Of a stretch of DNA of 64,000 nucleotides, positions 35,866-48,511 are shown piece by piece. The stretch is from Pseudoscleropodium purum (taxonomy: Eukaryota > Streptophyta > Bryopsida > Hypnales > Brachytheciaceae). Below the pieces are notes generated by a model, which was given only the letters and a program-made list of their open reading frames with translations, did not search any database and was not told where the DNA came from. Numbering within the stretch: position 1 is the stretch's first letter; the number at the start of each line of letters is the position of its first letter. The stretch spans positions 47,172,243 through 47,236,242 of the forward strand of contig OZ017796.1 in the NCBI GenBank assembly GCA_963969395.1. The letters are read 5' to 3'. A program made the position numbers and the translations under genes.

Positions 35866-37900
35866 TGTACTTTCATACAGTTGAAACTTTTTTTTAAAGT
35901 TTCAATTTTTTGATTTAGGACAATGCATCTAAAAATGGCAGTTTTGGCCTTCTTCCACTTCCAAAGCACCCTCCGACCTTCAAGGGTTAATTTACAGTGT
36001 TCCACAAACCATATACGGAGTACTCCGTTTGTCTGTTTCTTCATTTTGTTCCTTTTCTCCAATTGCTGTTTTTAAGAAACCCATAAAATCAGCAAAAAAT
36101 CAAACCCGTGTGCACACAATTGAAAATAGCCCACGCACCTACGAGCGTCCGATCGAAGTCCAAGCAGGTGCGAATCCTTTCGCAATATGCCACTGACATC
36201 GAAAAGCACTGGAATTGAATGACAGCTTCACTGCTCTGCAACTTGTCCCCGTTCTGCGGCTGACAGCAACTCTATAATAACGTAAAGCTAGCCTTTTAAG
36301 CACCACGTGAATGATGTGGCCCAGACATTTGGGACTTGCGTTCAAGTTGTAATGCTGCAACAAGGCAGCAACCAATCAGCCCGAGTGTATTTACCTATGA
36401 TTAGCAGTCAGCGAACCTAGGCGAGTGTCTGCATCCCTTCGATCTACTTTAATCTTACCACCAACTCTCTCGTCACAAGCTGCCTTGCTTCGCACAGCGT
36501 CACCGCTGCTTCCAGAGGAAAAAAGCAGCCCTCTGAGTTGAAAACATCCACAAAACATTCATTCATTCACTATAAGTTAAGCTTACCAACTTTAGGATAA
36601 TCAGAATCCGGCAACTCGACAGCACTTTCTTCCGAAACACCCAGTCACCTACCATCCTATCCACAAAAGAATCAATGCTTTCCATCCTTCGGCGTCATTC
36701 TCCAACTGAGGGAAGCAGACGTATTCTTCAGTTGTTACAGTGATGCTCCACAGGCATGCCAGAACAAATAGTAGAGGTAAGGTAGCGGTACCTCCATATT
36801 TGTTGAAAATGATCTCATTTGTGTTATGCAGATTTGTGCTCCTATGAAGTAAGCTTATACAATATCTCTTATGTGTTAAGAGATATGAAATGTTCAGTTC
36901 CCTAATTCATCATTGACTTTGATAGTGATGAAGTTGAAAAAACCAGATGTGGCAAAGTTGGGAAAATTGGGAAAAAGTTGTGGGATTCAAAGATGTTGAG
37001 TGTGTACTTGAGACTTTGAAGAAATTTTTGCATGTGATTCATCGAAAATATTCAAGTAATTCAATAGCAAGAATAATCTTGACATGTAGAAGAATCTCAT
37101 CGAACTACTATAGATTCTTCTTTTCAACCATTTTAGGTAAATGATGACTCATATTTTTTGTATAGTACTTTCATCTTTTATTTTAGTAAACATCATATGT
37201 TTACTTTTATATGTTATTTTTTTGTGAATATTATACATTATTGAGTTCAATTTTCATAAGTGTTAAAATGTCAATAGTCTACATGTGTTACAATAGCCAA
37301 CCCATTTCTTATTACCCCCCATTCTTGTGATACAGACTATTCTCTTTTTGATTAGTAGGAGATTAGCAATGATTGATTATGGCATAGTTCCCAACACAAT
37401 TGTGACGCATTATTATTGGCTGCAAGATTCTCAATATTGCAACGAGCCTTTGGTTGATTTTGCAATCAGCCTATGGTCAGAAATAGAAAGGTCTATATCA
37501 CCATTATAGGTCAAAGAGAATCTTCCACTAAGAATTCATAGTAATTATGTTTAGTGTAATAAAATTCTGGAAAAGTAGAAAAACCTTCCAAACTCTATTC
37601 CTGTACATGGGGAAAATTACGAATTCAAAAAACCCGCACTCCAAATATGCATAATTGCTTAAGTAGTTGGAAATGGGTTGGCTACCCTAAGTTACAGTAT
37701 TGTCTCAGCAGCCCGACCCCTAACACTACTGTAACAGAGTGCCGACTGTACCTTCTCGTCAGCAACAGTGATTCCTCTCCCTTCCCTTACATGACCCGTC
37801 AGCGACGGGCCCAGGTTGTGATTGATTGTTTTTGATCACCCTTGTATGGTTTGGTGGAAAGAGAGAAGTTCTAAGGTGGGCCGGAACTTCCATTCTCGTA
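35866..37900. other. Intergenic DNA, no gene recognised
   Basis: A family-like end (CCTTCAAGGGTTAA at about 35,978-35,991) suggests another TTAA fragment directly after the nested element. From 36,110 to 36,740 GC rises, with a CACGTG motif near 36,302, but no exon is identified. From 36,740 to 37,900 it is AT-rich, with rising GC approaching the allene oxide cyclase gene. Confidence 0.4.
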
Positions 37901-38103
37901 GAAGTGGTTTTTCTGGAGCTCTGTGCGACGTAAATAATCTGTTATAAGTGCTTCTGTCCGAAGGCAGGAGAGTGTGAGACTTGAAAGAAATTGCTTCAGC
38001 TTTTCTTGTGCTGGCCTGTCAGTTGTGTTGTTTTGTAACGGTTTGCTAGATTTGTGTGTGCGTGTGTGCGTGTGTGCGTGTTTGTCTGTGGTCGGTTGTG
38101 AAG
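37901..38103 (+). promoter_or_regulatory. 5' leader region of allene oxide cyclase
   Basis: GC-intermediate DNA directly before the start codon. A GT/GC dinucleotide run (TGTGTGTGCGTGTGTGCGTG) occupies about 38,053-38,085, ending 20 bp before the ATG, so it is probably transcribed. No TATA box is assigned. Confidence 0.45.
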
Positions 38104-40571
38104 ATGTTCCATCGGAGTCACGATTCGGGGGTCCAGGAGTTGCGGTTGTTCGAGATCAACGAGAGGGATAGAGCCAGCCCCGTGTTCTTGCCGTTTGGAG
38201 GACGCAAAGATCCCACCTCTGGCGGCCATGTTAATGGCCTCGGAGACCTTGTGCCGTTCAGTAACAAGGTTGGTTGGGAGCTAGTCTTCAAGCTTTTTGT
38301 TATTGCTGCGACGGTAGAGGATACTAGTCTTTCAAGCAGATGTAGAGGAAGCGTGCTTTCACTCAAACATACAAATACCGTAAGGACTGGATTTGCACAA
38401 ATTGTGTCGGTGACGACCTGCACTGGAGAAACCATAGTAGAGGGTCCAACTCTCTTGAGGTCAAAATGTTCTTTCCCCGAGTCGTATCAAAGTTTTCTCT
38501 TTTCTTACGGAAATCGTTCAGAGTGGGGAGGTTTTACACGACTAACTATTGTATGCATAGTAGAGATTTCCATTTCTATTCAATGAAAGATGAGCGGCCT
38601 TAGAAGTTTAGCCAAGTCATGTTCAGTACATCCAGCAACGTACTAATTGGAACCCAACCATTGGACGAGTTTCTGTTGGTAAAGATGTCGGTATGGGAGA
38701 GAGAACGAGGCTCCTAACGGTTACACTGTCCTGTAGAGACCGTATGTTCTGCACTGCACCACCATACTAATTGTTTGATTGTATATTTATGAAACAGATC
38801 TCATTGAGTACTTTAGTTTGAGGGTAGGTGGCAACTTGTGATTACGGAGACTTTGTAAATGTGTGAGCTTGGTGTTTGAATGTGTGTTTAGCTATACGTC
38901 CAATTACTGCAGGCATAGTAGTGTACTCCAATGATATATCTGTCCTTAGAACTTTACGCAAGTCCTGTTTAGTACATCCATCAACTGACGAAACGAAACC
39001 CCCAACCAAGAGACGAGTTTCTGTTGTGAACAGGGGTCGGTATAGGAGAGAGAATCAGGCTCCTAACAGTTACACTATCCTCTGGAGACCTCATGTTCTA
39101 CACTGCATAATCGTACAAATTGTCTATGTCGTGAGTATATACAGATTTCAATTAGTTTTTAATAGTTAAACAGATGAATTTGAGGCCAAGTAGCAATTTG
39201 TGATTACGGTTCCTTTGTTAATCTGTGAGCCTGGCGTTTGTGTGTTTAGTTGTACGATGGATCGCTTACGACGCGGCTAGGCATCACGGCCGGCTTGTGC
39301 ACTCTCATCTCGCACAATGCCGAAAAGAAAGGAGATCGGTACGAGGCCTTGTACAGTTTCTACATCGGCGACTATGGCCATATCTCCGTGCAGGTAATCA
39401 CCGACATTTGGGTAGAAAGCCAGAACTTCCGGTATTTGTACATATGGTACAGGATACTGGTTGGGGTTTCTCTAGTTTCTCTTTTTTTTTTTTTTGGGAG
39501 GGTCAGGGCTATACTGTCTGACACTTGTTTTCCGAACTTGACGTTGTACTGGACGTTTGAGGTTGAGTTTCTTCTTAGAGGACTGTCTCAAAGGAGGAGT
39601 GTCTTGTTAGATTAGTGTAGAAGAAATTAGACACCCTTCTTCAAATATTTTAGGAATATTTTGGTATAATCTGAGCAACCCACTCTTCCAACCCGGTGTG
39701 TTGGAAGAGATGAGAGTTGCAGTTGGTAATGTGGGTTAGAGCATCTCCAACTCGATTCCACAAAATTGAAAGAATTTTATAAAATTTGTTACTTGGAATT
39801 AAAATTTGAAAATAATAGCCTTTGGAGCTCATTGATAAAAACACGTAAATCAAGCACAAGAAAATCTAGCTTTGGACATTGGACGATTGAAACAACCCTA
39901 AGTACCTCAATTGTAAGGTAAAACTAATAGCGATCACTTCAGAAAATATCTGTAGAGTCAACGACAATTTCAGAAGATTTTGAGTTGGCCGCAATTTTCT
40001 TTACCTTGCAATAGAGCTGTTTCGAAGTGTCCCGAGGTGTATTCGTTGTTCAATGTCCAAATCTGAATTTTCTCGTGCCTGCTTTATGTGCTATTTTAGT
40101 GCACTTCCAATGACATACCCTCAAGTTCTGATTCTGTATAAATTCAAGATTCCTTCTACTCTTTTTCCCTTTCTAGGTGTGGGGAGTGCAGATGCTTTTC
40201 TTAACGAGTAGGAGATGGGGTCAGGGTTTAGTATCCTTTGTGTTTTATGCCTTGTTTTGGAAGATCAGTGCACTAGCCTGACGTGGATATCCATGTTTTG
40301 GCTGGCTTTCCAGGGACCTTACATCACCTACCAAGACAGCTACCTGGCCATCACGGGAGGCTCAGGAATATTCGCCGGGTGCTACGGCCAAGTGAAGCTG
40401 CAGCAGCTCATTTTCCCCTTCAAGCTGCACTACACGTTTTACTTGCAAGGCATTAAGAAGCTTCCAGAAGCCCTCACGAAGAAACCTGTGGAGCCCTCTG
40501 TCTCTGTGGAGCCTTGCAAGGAGGCCAAGGAATGTCACCCCGAACATTGTGCGCCGAACTTCACCAACTAA
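38104..40571 (+). CDS. AOC: Allene oxide cyclase
   Basis: Converts the unstable allene oxide made by allene oxide synthase into cis-12-oxophytodienoic acid, precursor of jasmonates or related signals, normally in plastids. There are three exons: 38104-38268 (55 codons), 39250-39393 (48 codons) and 40314-40571 (85 codons plus stop). Both introns are GT-AG and phase 0. The 188-residue product begins almost at the barrel core: residues 11-26 read [17 protein letters not shown]17, N19, P26 and C72 keep the spacing of the pocket residues Glu23, Asn25, Pro32 and Cys71 of the Arabidopsis enzyme. Exon 2 carries [20 protein letters not shown] and exon 3 [20 protein letters not shown]. No plastid transit peptide is visible. 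The C-terminus has an unusual Cys/Glu/His-rich tail. Intron 1 contains a tandem duplication described separately. Confidence 0.95.
38535..39249 (+). repeat. Tandem duplication inside AOC intron 1
   Basis: Two diverged copies of about 358 bp: 38,535-38,892 and 38,893-39,249. Shared blocks in order include CCTTAGAA, GACGAGTTTCTGTTG, GGCTCCTAACGGTTACACT, TTGTGATTACGG and the acceptor GTGTGTTTAG. The acceptor at 39,249 leads into exon 2 (TTGTACGATGG). The duplicated one at 38,891 leads into CTATACGTCC, which still resembles the first bases of exon 2. Confidence 0.85.
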
Positions 40572-41632
40572 TGCAGACCGGTGGTCTTTCCATTGACGCT
40601 TTGGGTCTTGAGAGTAGAACTGAATGGGTGCAGGACCAAGCGGAACAAAGTGCCTTGAGGATCACTGGTGTGCCTTATGTAGTCAGCTTGCTTTTATTTT
40701 CTGTTACGAGTTTGCCAGGATTTGCAACATTAGCTCGTCAGAGCAACATGGTGTAGTATCCATTATGGGATCGCTCTTTACATGTTAATCAGTACTGTTG
40801 TCTGGCACACTTCAAATCGGAGAGAGTTGTTGCGTACAATGTGTTATGGACTTTGCATTTCTATTGCTGAAATGGTGAGTGATTTGGAGAGAGGATTACT
40901 TGCTTTTCATCAGTTTCACTTTGTTATTGTTTGTGGTGCCCTACATTCCTCACCGATCGAATCACGAATTGATCACGGTTGTTCACATACGTGAGCTTTG
41001 AAGAAGTGCGAGAAGCGTTTGCTGGTAGGAAATTCCAACTCAAAGTTCATTTTCTAACACGACTAGTTCGCTTTCCAGCTTCAAGTACACATTGTTTCGG
41101 ATTCCAATGAGTAAAGGATGCAGCTGACTATACATTTCACAAGTACTTTGCAAATGGGGCTGTATTTATTACACTTGTAATTCCTTCTTCATTGCTTGCA
41201 GATGTAACTTACTTCAGTATATAAGTTATTAATGCTGCATCCCAATCTTTTTCCTCTCGGCTCCCTGTTTCTTTTTCTGCAACAGCAGTTGCGCAGTCCA
41301 CGTTCTTTCAGATGAGCAGCTTCTGCACGTGCAACTTCGCTTGCCTGGGCCTGAGGGCCTCTTCTCTTGCAACGCTGGTCTGTCGGAACTACCTCTTGGT
41401 GGTGCCAGATGTGAATTTCATGCCGTTTGTGGTTGCTGAGATCATTGCTGTCATAAATGTGCTAAGAATCAAAATTTTGCTTTCTAACACAGAAGCTTTG
41501 CCAGCCACATTTGTAGACGTTGGATCCAAATGCAGTGAAATAAGGCATGGAAGGATGCAAAAGTTCTCTTGTGAAACAGAGGAGTGACAACTCATATGAT
41601 ATCATTATTGAAGAAGGCAAAAAGTTTCCCAA
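40572..41632. other. 3' flank of AOC and spacer
   Basis: GC-intermediate DNA that includes the likely 3' untranslated region. An open frame at 41,312-41,587 (+) has no recognised domain and no visible partner exon. The block ends at a TTAA element. Confidence 0.4.
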
Positions 41633-42303
41633 TTAACCCCTAAACGCCCAAATTGTGTTTGTTGGCAACATAGAATTTTGAGCAACTCACCATGAATGGG
41701 GTTTTTATTTTTTTTCCTGAAATTTTAACACAATATGTGCCCAAGGAGTAGCTTTAAGGCCCAACAATTTTCATAACTTTGGATTACATGGTTAAGAAGT
41801 TATTGTATGATATGTACTTTTCATTGCTTGATGGGCAACCTAGGCAGTAAAAAAGACTTCTTTAAAAATTATTTATTTAAGAAATTAAATTTGAAATTGA
41901 TTCTTTAGATTTCTATATACTTGGAAAGCTTTGAATCATTTCATTTTGATCAATAAGTCAAAAGTTATGAGGAGTTTTAGTTTGTGGGAGTTTGTGGATT
42001 GTTATTGAATCTCTACTCTAAAACAAACTTTGAAGTCCTTTAATTAACTCAATTTTCAATATTTTAGGAAAAAGATAAAAGCATTGGATGTAGATTGTTT
42101 ATTACAACATTACAACCATTGGGATTGGCATTTTTCAATTCCATAAATAAATTGTTAACAATTTAGTATTTTGAATCATTCACTACTCTTTTCTACTTAT
42201 TATTTTTTTGCTATATGTTGTATGATTCCAAATGATCTGAAAATTTTCAAGCATATAGCCAACTTGACTTGAAGAATGAATCCAAAATTATTTAGGGGTT
42301 AAT
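41633..42303. mobile_element. TTAA-flanked TIR element, subfamily B, copy 5
   Basis: TTAA is followed by CCCCTAAACGCCC on the left, and ATTTAGGGG precedes TTAA on the right; 671 bp. The interior matches 8,150-9,083 (ACAATATGTGCCCAAGGAGTA, AACAATTTTCATAACTTT). It lacks the 3' third of that copy, an internal deletion. Confidence 0.75.
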
Positions 42304-42709
42304 AAAATGCAAAGGTACAGTACTTTACAAATGTCGGAAGTTCAACAAAGAGCTCAAGTGGATTGGCATCATGTATTGAAAAAGCATGAGGGAGAAGATA
42401 ACATACCCACATACAATGCAATTGAGAAACATGTGGGACAAATATCTATATTGAAATCGGTGCACTTGTATTTCCTATATCACTTTTTTACTTGCATGAA
42501 CTCCAAAGATGCCTTGCTAACATTGCCCAATATTGTTATGTTGACAATTTGACATCATAGATCATAACTTTGTTCCATCCAATTGTTCAATTATTTCACA
42601 AGGATATCTCTATTCATAAACTTGCTCATTTCTATTGTTTCTAGATTGTTTGTGAATAGGAAGATACAATGCATACATTTGCTTTGATAATACTATGTAG
42701 GAATTATTA
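42304..42709. other. Spacer between TTAA elements
   Basis: A frame at 42,307-42,552 (+) is open for about 80 codons, directly after the element. No domain is recognised. Confidence 0.25.
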
Positions 42710-43640
42710 TTAACCTCTAAAGTCCCATTGTTTGTATGGGGAGATAAAATGGATTTTGAATAGGTTCTTATGAGCACAAGCTTTTGCAAAACTTTTTGAA
42801 ATTTTTAATGAGAGAAAAACTTGTAAATTGTTTAGGAATATAATTTTATTTCAATTGGTGCATGGAAGCAAAAATTATACCACAATAAGCCCAAATTTTA
42901 ATGTGACGGGCAATAAAAGAAATTCACAAAAACTTGAAATTAAAATTTTAAAATTTTGTTTCTTATAAATTTTATTTTAATCTACATGGAAAGCTTTTAT
43001 TCATTCCATTTGGACTTTTGATGTAAAAGTTATAGAGCCTCTTTTTTAGTAGGCAATCATAATATCTTCTTGAAAAAATAATGTATAGGATTTGTTTTTG
43101 AGCTCAATTTTCACATTTCTTAAAAACAAAAAGTTCCAAAGAATTAACTTTGATTTTTAAAATAGTCTTAGGATTGGAAGTAGAGTTGTCTAACTTCATC
43201 TTAGGGCTAATAACGATTTAGTTTTTCCTCTATCTCATACCTACTTCTATTTAACAAGTTTTTATAGAATGAAAATTATAGTATGTTGTTGTTTTTCATA
43301 TTTTTCCCTAGACTCTCAATTCAATTCTTCATGAGAAATTTTTCTTAATTCTAAAAATATGTAGTGCAAAAATTTGAAGTTAAGAAGATTCAAATTCTAA
43401 TAAACTACTTTGCTACAATGCCCCACAATTGTGTTTTTTTCTTTTTGAATGCATTTATCTTGCAATCTATTTGGTGAAAATTTTAAAATTTTCTTCAATA
43501 CATTTTCATACTAGTCTATTACAAAATCCTATAGTTAGATATGCAAAAAATGCCATTTTAAATTTTTTACTCTTTGCATAAGAAATGGTAATTTTGAGAT
43601 CTTCTTGACAAACAAAGGCCTTTGTACCTTAGGAGTGAAG
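42710..43640. mobile_element. TTAA-type TIR element, subfamily A, copy 6 (degenerate right end)
   Basis: The left end is TTAACCTCTAAAGTCCC. The right end reads TTTGTACCTTAGGAGTGAAG, a decayed CTTTAGGGGTTAA. Interior phrases such as TCTCATACCTACTTCTA match copy 1 in the same order. Confidence 0.6.
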
Positions 43641-43985
43641 ACAAATGTATTAAATTTGATTGTGACTTGCTATCTATCCATAGAAAAGAGATACCTACAC
43701 AAATTTTTACATATTAACCCTAAAGCATGTCGACGTCTATATTTTGGACGATGAACAAAGTGCTTCTGAAAGTTGTATAGTCCAACAAAATTTTCATTCA
43801 TCTAATGTAATACTTGAATCTTGAAAAGACAACCTTCTTAATGACCAAATTCATGAAATTATAGTAAATGATATTTTTATAAAAAGATATAAGCCAAAAT
43901 GTGCAAAATATTGAAAAAAGATAGAGGTGTTAAGGAGTTAAGGTACTAAGATGATAAAATATGTAGAGACTCACTTATTATCACC

Positions 43986-44920
43986 TTATCCCCTAACTAC
44001 ACCATATTGCGTTTTTTTGACAACATAGAGATTTTAGGCAACTCACTATAAGTAGAATTTCTATTTTTTTCTTTAAATTTTTCACACAATATGTGCCCAA
44101 GGAATAGCTTTAACGCCCAACAATTTTCATACCTTTTGACAACATGGTTAAAAAGTCAAATAATGTAAGATATGTAATTTTTATAGTTTGGGAGGGGGTT
44201 GGGACAACTCAAAATTTTTCTTAAAATATCACTCTTTTAGAAAATAAAAATTTGAAATTGTTTTTTTAGATTTAAGTATATGTGGAAATCTTTGAATCAT
44301 TCTATTTTGATTAATGAGATGAAAATTATCACAAGTTTTAATTTGTAGGCACTTATAGATTCTCTATTTTAAAATAAACTTTTAAGTTTTTTATTTAATT
44401 CGATTCTAATATTTTTGAAAAAAAAGTAAGAGTAGTATGCAAATTGTTTAATACAACATTACAACCATTTCAATTGGATTTTTTCATTGCCATAATGAAA
44501 TTCTTAACAATTTAGTATTTTGAATCATTTTCTACTTTGTACTTACTATTTTTTTCCTATATCTTAAACAAATCCAAATGATCTGAAAATTTTCAAGTAT
44601 GTATCTAGCTTGCCTTGAAGAATGAATTTAAAAAATCACCATCAATATGGACATTTTTTCATACAAATGTGACCTTGTGAAGTGCAACTATCTGGTTTCT
44701 TGCAGGTCCCCTAAAGAATTTTTTGTCAATTCAAATGTTAATATTTTGCAATCTACATAGTGGAAATTTTTGAAATTTTTTTCATATTTTTTCAACTAGT
44801 GTACCATAAGATCCTATAGTTCTATGTATCTTGATTTTTTTTAAATGTAGTACTTGTACTAAAAATGGTAGTTTGAGAACGTATTTGGTGAAAACATAGT
44901 TTAGAACCTTTAGGAGTTAA
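43986..44920. mobile_element. TTAA-type TIR element, subfamily B, copy 7
   Basis: The left end is TTATCCCCTAACTACACC, one base off TTAA. The right end CCTTTAGGAGTTAA is intact at TTAA. The interior matches 8,150-9,083 along most of its length, including CAATATGTGCCCAAGGAATA and TTTTCAAGTATGTATC. It is non-coding. Confidence 0.7.
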
Positions 44921-45474
44921 GCTATGAAAACAATGAATTAGACATTCTTGCACTTGGCTAAGTGCAATGATTGCATGCACTTCTATTCATTGCTAAAGGT
45001 TTATTACAAAAGTTGGGTACCCCCAATTTTTCCACAAATATTTAATTTTAATTTTAATTATTGTGTACTTTACATATGCATGTGATTTTTTGATTGGGAT
45101 GCACTTTTGATTTTGGACATACAAAAAACAAGTAAAAAATTCATGTTTTTCTCATATAAATTACTTCTTTTCTTAATATTTAGTTTTTAGAACACCATAC
45201 ATTACAATTATATTAATATAATACCATTCTTATACCAAAATCTAATGTAAGACAACAAATCATTGTAATCAAAATGAATATTTATTTAGAAAATCAAAAT
45301 GAAATTGTAGGCATGTCAAGTACCTTCTCATTTCAAATTTATGATTCACACAATACAAAAAAATCCACTCCAATATTTACATACACTTTGAAAATAAACA
45401 CTTGATGTCTACTCTTCCACACCTTACACTATTGTCACATGTATCACAATTTTCCTGCAACTACCTCAATTTCT
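44921..45474. other. AT-rich spacer
   Basis: No gene or repeat boundary is seen. It may hold the 3' end of the minus-strand pseudogene that follows. Confidence 0.35.
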
Positions 45475-46296
45475 TCATTTAGGCTTGGTCCACCAATTGG
45501 GCTCAGTGGCGGTGGAGAGGCATATTCCAATGCCCCTATCCACTATAGCGCTTGTAAGAGGCGTTAACACTCCCTCTGATAAAGTCGGCGATAGAGTAGA
45601 TACTTCTAAGATGGAAGTGACTCTCTCATAAGTGTAAGGTTCCTGAATACCAAGCCGAACATATTGTACATGTTCCCTATCATAAAAATATCTATCTTCA
45701 TTTGGAAACAAGCTCATTGAATCTAGAAAGTTAAAAAGTGATACAGTTGACATGGGAAGCATTATAGCCGGTGTACCCTCAATTTCTCCCATATTCATAT
45801 CAGAAGCTTGCATTTCTTCATTCTCTACATCATTGGTATTTTCTGTTGGCACATAAGTAGGGGCAACTTCTACTTCTAGCAAGTTGGCTTCGTCCTTGTG
45901 AGCGTCACTTATTGCATCGATGTCAAGAGGCATTGCCGGTGTACCTTCGATTTCTTCCACATCAATATGAACACCTTGCGATTCTTCATTCTCCACATCA
46001 TTGACATTTTTTGTTGGCACATAATTAGGATCAACTTCCATTTCTAGCAAGTCTACTTGGTCCCGTGAGTGTCACTTAATGCATCGGTGTTAGTAGAGCC
46101 CAAACTTTGGCCGCCACTAGGTAAATCATTTGAGTGTGCCTCATCTGCATGACTACCACCGTTGCTCAATGATGAAGCTCCTGAATCAATTATGCTCTCT
46201 TGCCTCTTACGCTTCCCCCTTCAAATCACTTGAAGTCTTTCTTCTTCATTTGATGAGTCTCTTGACGATCGTGCTACCCTTTCACATGGTACACTT

Positions 46297-46517
46297 CAGG
46301 GTTGACGAATCTCTACGTCCGCCCAAAAAAGGCGTCCGTAACCCGGACGTCTGTCCGCACGGATGCCAGCGGATGCAGCGTCCCTCCCGCCGTCGGAAGG
46401 CGAACGGGTGGGGTAGACGGGCGGACGGGCGGACGGCGTCTGCGAATGTTAGCGGACGTTGCGGACACATTGTCTGCATCCGGATGTCTCGAACGTCCAA
46501 CTGCCTTGTCAACCCTA
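46297..46517 (+). mobile_element. hAT-type CpG-dense MITE, copy 1 (internally deleted)
   Basis: The ends are CAGGGTTGACGAATC and CTTGTCAACCCTA. The element is flanked by the 8-bp target duplication GTACACTT at 46,289-46,296 and 46,518-46,525. Length is 221 bp against 302 bp for the other copies. The interior is packed with CGTCCG and CGGACG. It sits inside the decayed minus-strand frame, which stays open across the junction if the element and one GTACACTT are ignored. An 8-bp duplication and CAGGG-type ends are typical of hAT elements. Confidence 0.9.
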
Positions 46518-48511
46518 GTACACTTACATTTGTTTTGGAAGAACCACCACTAGGCAATCGGTCTCTTGTCTCCAACACTTGTGAAAATCTAAGTTCAGCC
46601 GCAATACTTACATTGTTCACCATCACTATTTTCTCTCTATACATGACCTGTAATACATTGTATACAAACTTTGTACGAGCCGTTCTACCTTCCATAATGA
46701 TTACATCATCACCTACAGAATCGGTCTTTATAATCTCTAGCATAGCCATCGTAATGCCCAATGTCACCAATCCCCAATTCTGTAGCAAATACATTTGTAT
46801 CATCTTCTTCAACTTCATTGGTGTTCTTTTCAGCTTGTCTGCTACTTGTGGCATTACTTCCTCACTCCAAGTGTCTTAGAAGACCACATCTAAACTGTTC
46901 GTATATTTCAGAAGGTTTTCTATACGTCTTGAATCTTTGGGATATTGCATGATAATAGCAATATCTTCCACTGCTTGTATATTGTAGAGGCATTGCTCAC
47001 CATAACGTAAATCATGGACATATGAAGAAACTATTTGTAGTTTAAATATCCATGAACCATACAAGCAATACAAACTTTTTAGCAAAGCCATTTTCAATTA
47101 TATTGCTTCATCAAAATGTACACTAAGTGGAAAAAGAAATATGGCAGTTCATCGTAAGATTGAAGACATTCACTTCTGAAGTTGTTGCAGGACCTTGCTG
47201 TAGTCTTCATTCGACCATTTTTTGTCTACTCCTTTCGAACCTCCATATCTACAATCAAAAACCCATAAACATGGTTTACCGAGTTCGACATAGATGTCTT
47301 CGAAAAAATTTCCCCTACACCTCACGTGAATTATTGTTGCTCTTTTTTGCTATTGCATTTTTGAAAGTGTAATTTGTCAATCCCATTGTGCATTCGCCAC
47401 ATCCTCTACGTCCCGACTATAGCTAATATAATCTACACGACCTATTTTGACATCAATAAAGTGTTGCCTCACAAATGGTGAAATGTGTTTCCCAATACTA
47501 TTGAGTGATTGAACCATCTTTATAGTAGGTGAACTCCACAATGTCTTCGTATCATTACTGAATGTCTTTTCCATTAAGGTGAACTGCCTTCCGTAGTCAC
47601 TTCCATACTTGTTTGCATCTATGGCATAGAAACCATTCATAGATAATGGATTTTTGTCCCCTTTTTGAACCATCAAGTAATGAATCTAGTTCCTCACTGC
47701 ATCCTTCCTCTGCAAACGATCCACCACATATGCTACAATACCTTCGAGAGGATTTGTAGATGTAGCACTATTGAAATAGTATTCTTGTCGATCTCGCTTC
47801 CCTTTAACCATTTCTTTTGCTACCATGTGTTTGATTACATGTAAATAAGTTTCTTTTGAAACTTTGGTCAATGGCCTCCACCACGTTCCCTCCATCCTCT
47901 CTCTTGTGGAGTTTGCATCCACTGTAACATCGAGATTCTTCTCCCTAACGATTTTCTTCCACTTATCCTCTACTTTTTTGTTATAAAATAACTTTCCTTT
48001 CCTTATAATCTCTACATATCTTCAAGATGGCTTCGTAAGATTCTTCATCCTCATTCTAAGCATGTCGAGTGTAGTTGAGCATTTTCCTCAACAAATCTCT
48101 AAATGACATATGCTTTGGTAAACCTTTGCTCCAATGCAATGTGCTTGTTTCCATTGTTAATGCCTTAGTCCTATATGCATCATCGATTTGAGAAGCGGCA
48201 TTTGGACTCCCATAAGCTCTCTAGATGTTATGAAGTTTTACAATATTTTCGTAGAACGTGGTAAAAAACTTTCAGTCAAACTCCTTTGCATTTATTATGA
48301 CCAATGCTTCAATATAGAATTGTAGATTATTATAAACCATGAACTTTGCTTTACACCTTGCAAAATGCGTCTTGTATTTTTCATCAGACATTTTACCTTC
48401 TTCATTCTCCTTTTGGGCTCTTTTATAAGCAACTACAACATGTTGTCCATTCACTAGCTTCCATGCAATATTCTGTTGTAGCCAGTGGGTCCTCACCGTA
48501 CCAATCGAAAT

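Noticed and set aside
46302..46553. Arg/Pro-rich open frames across the CGGACG-rich blocks (also 48,272-48,877 and 58,951-59,350)
   Set aside because: They run through the hAT-type MITEs, whose GC-rich repeats lack stop codons by composition.
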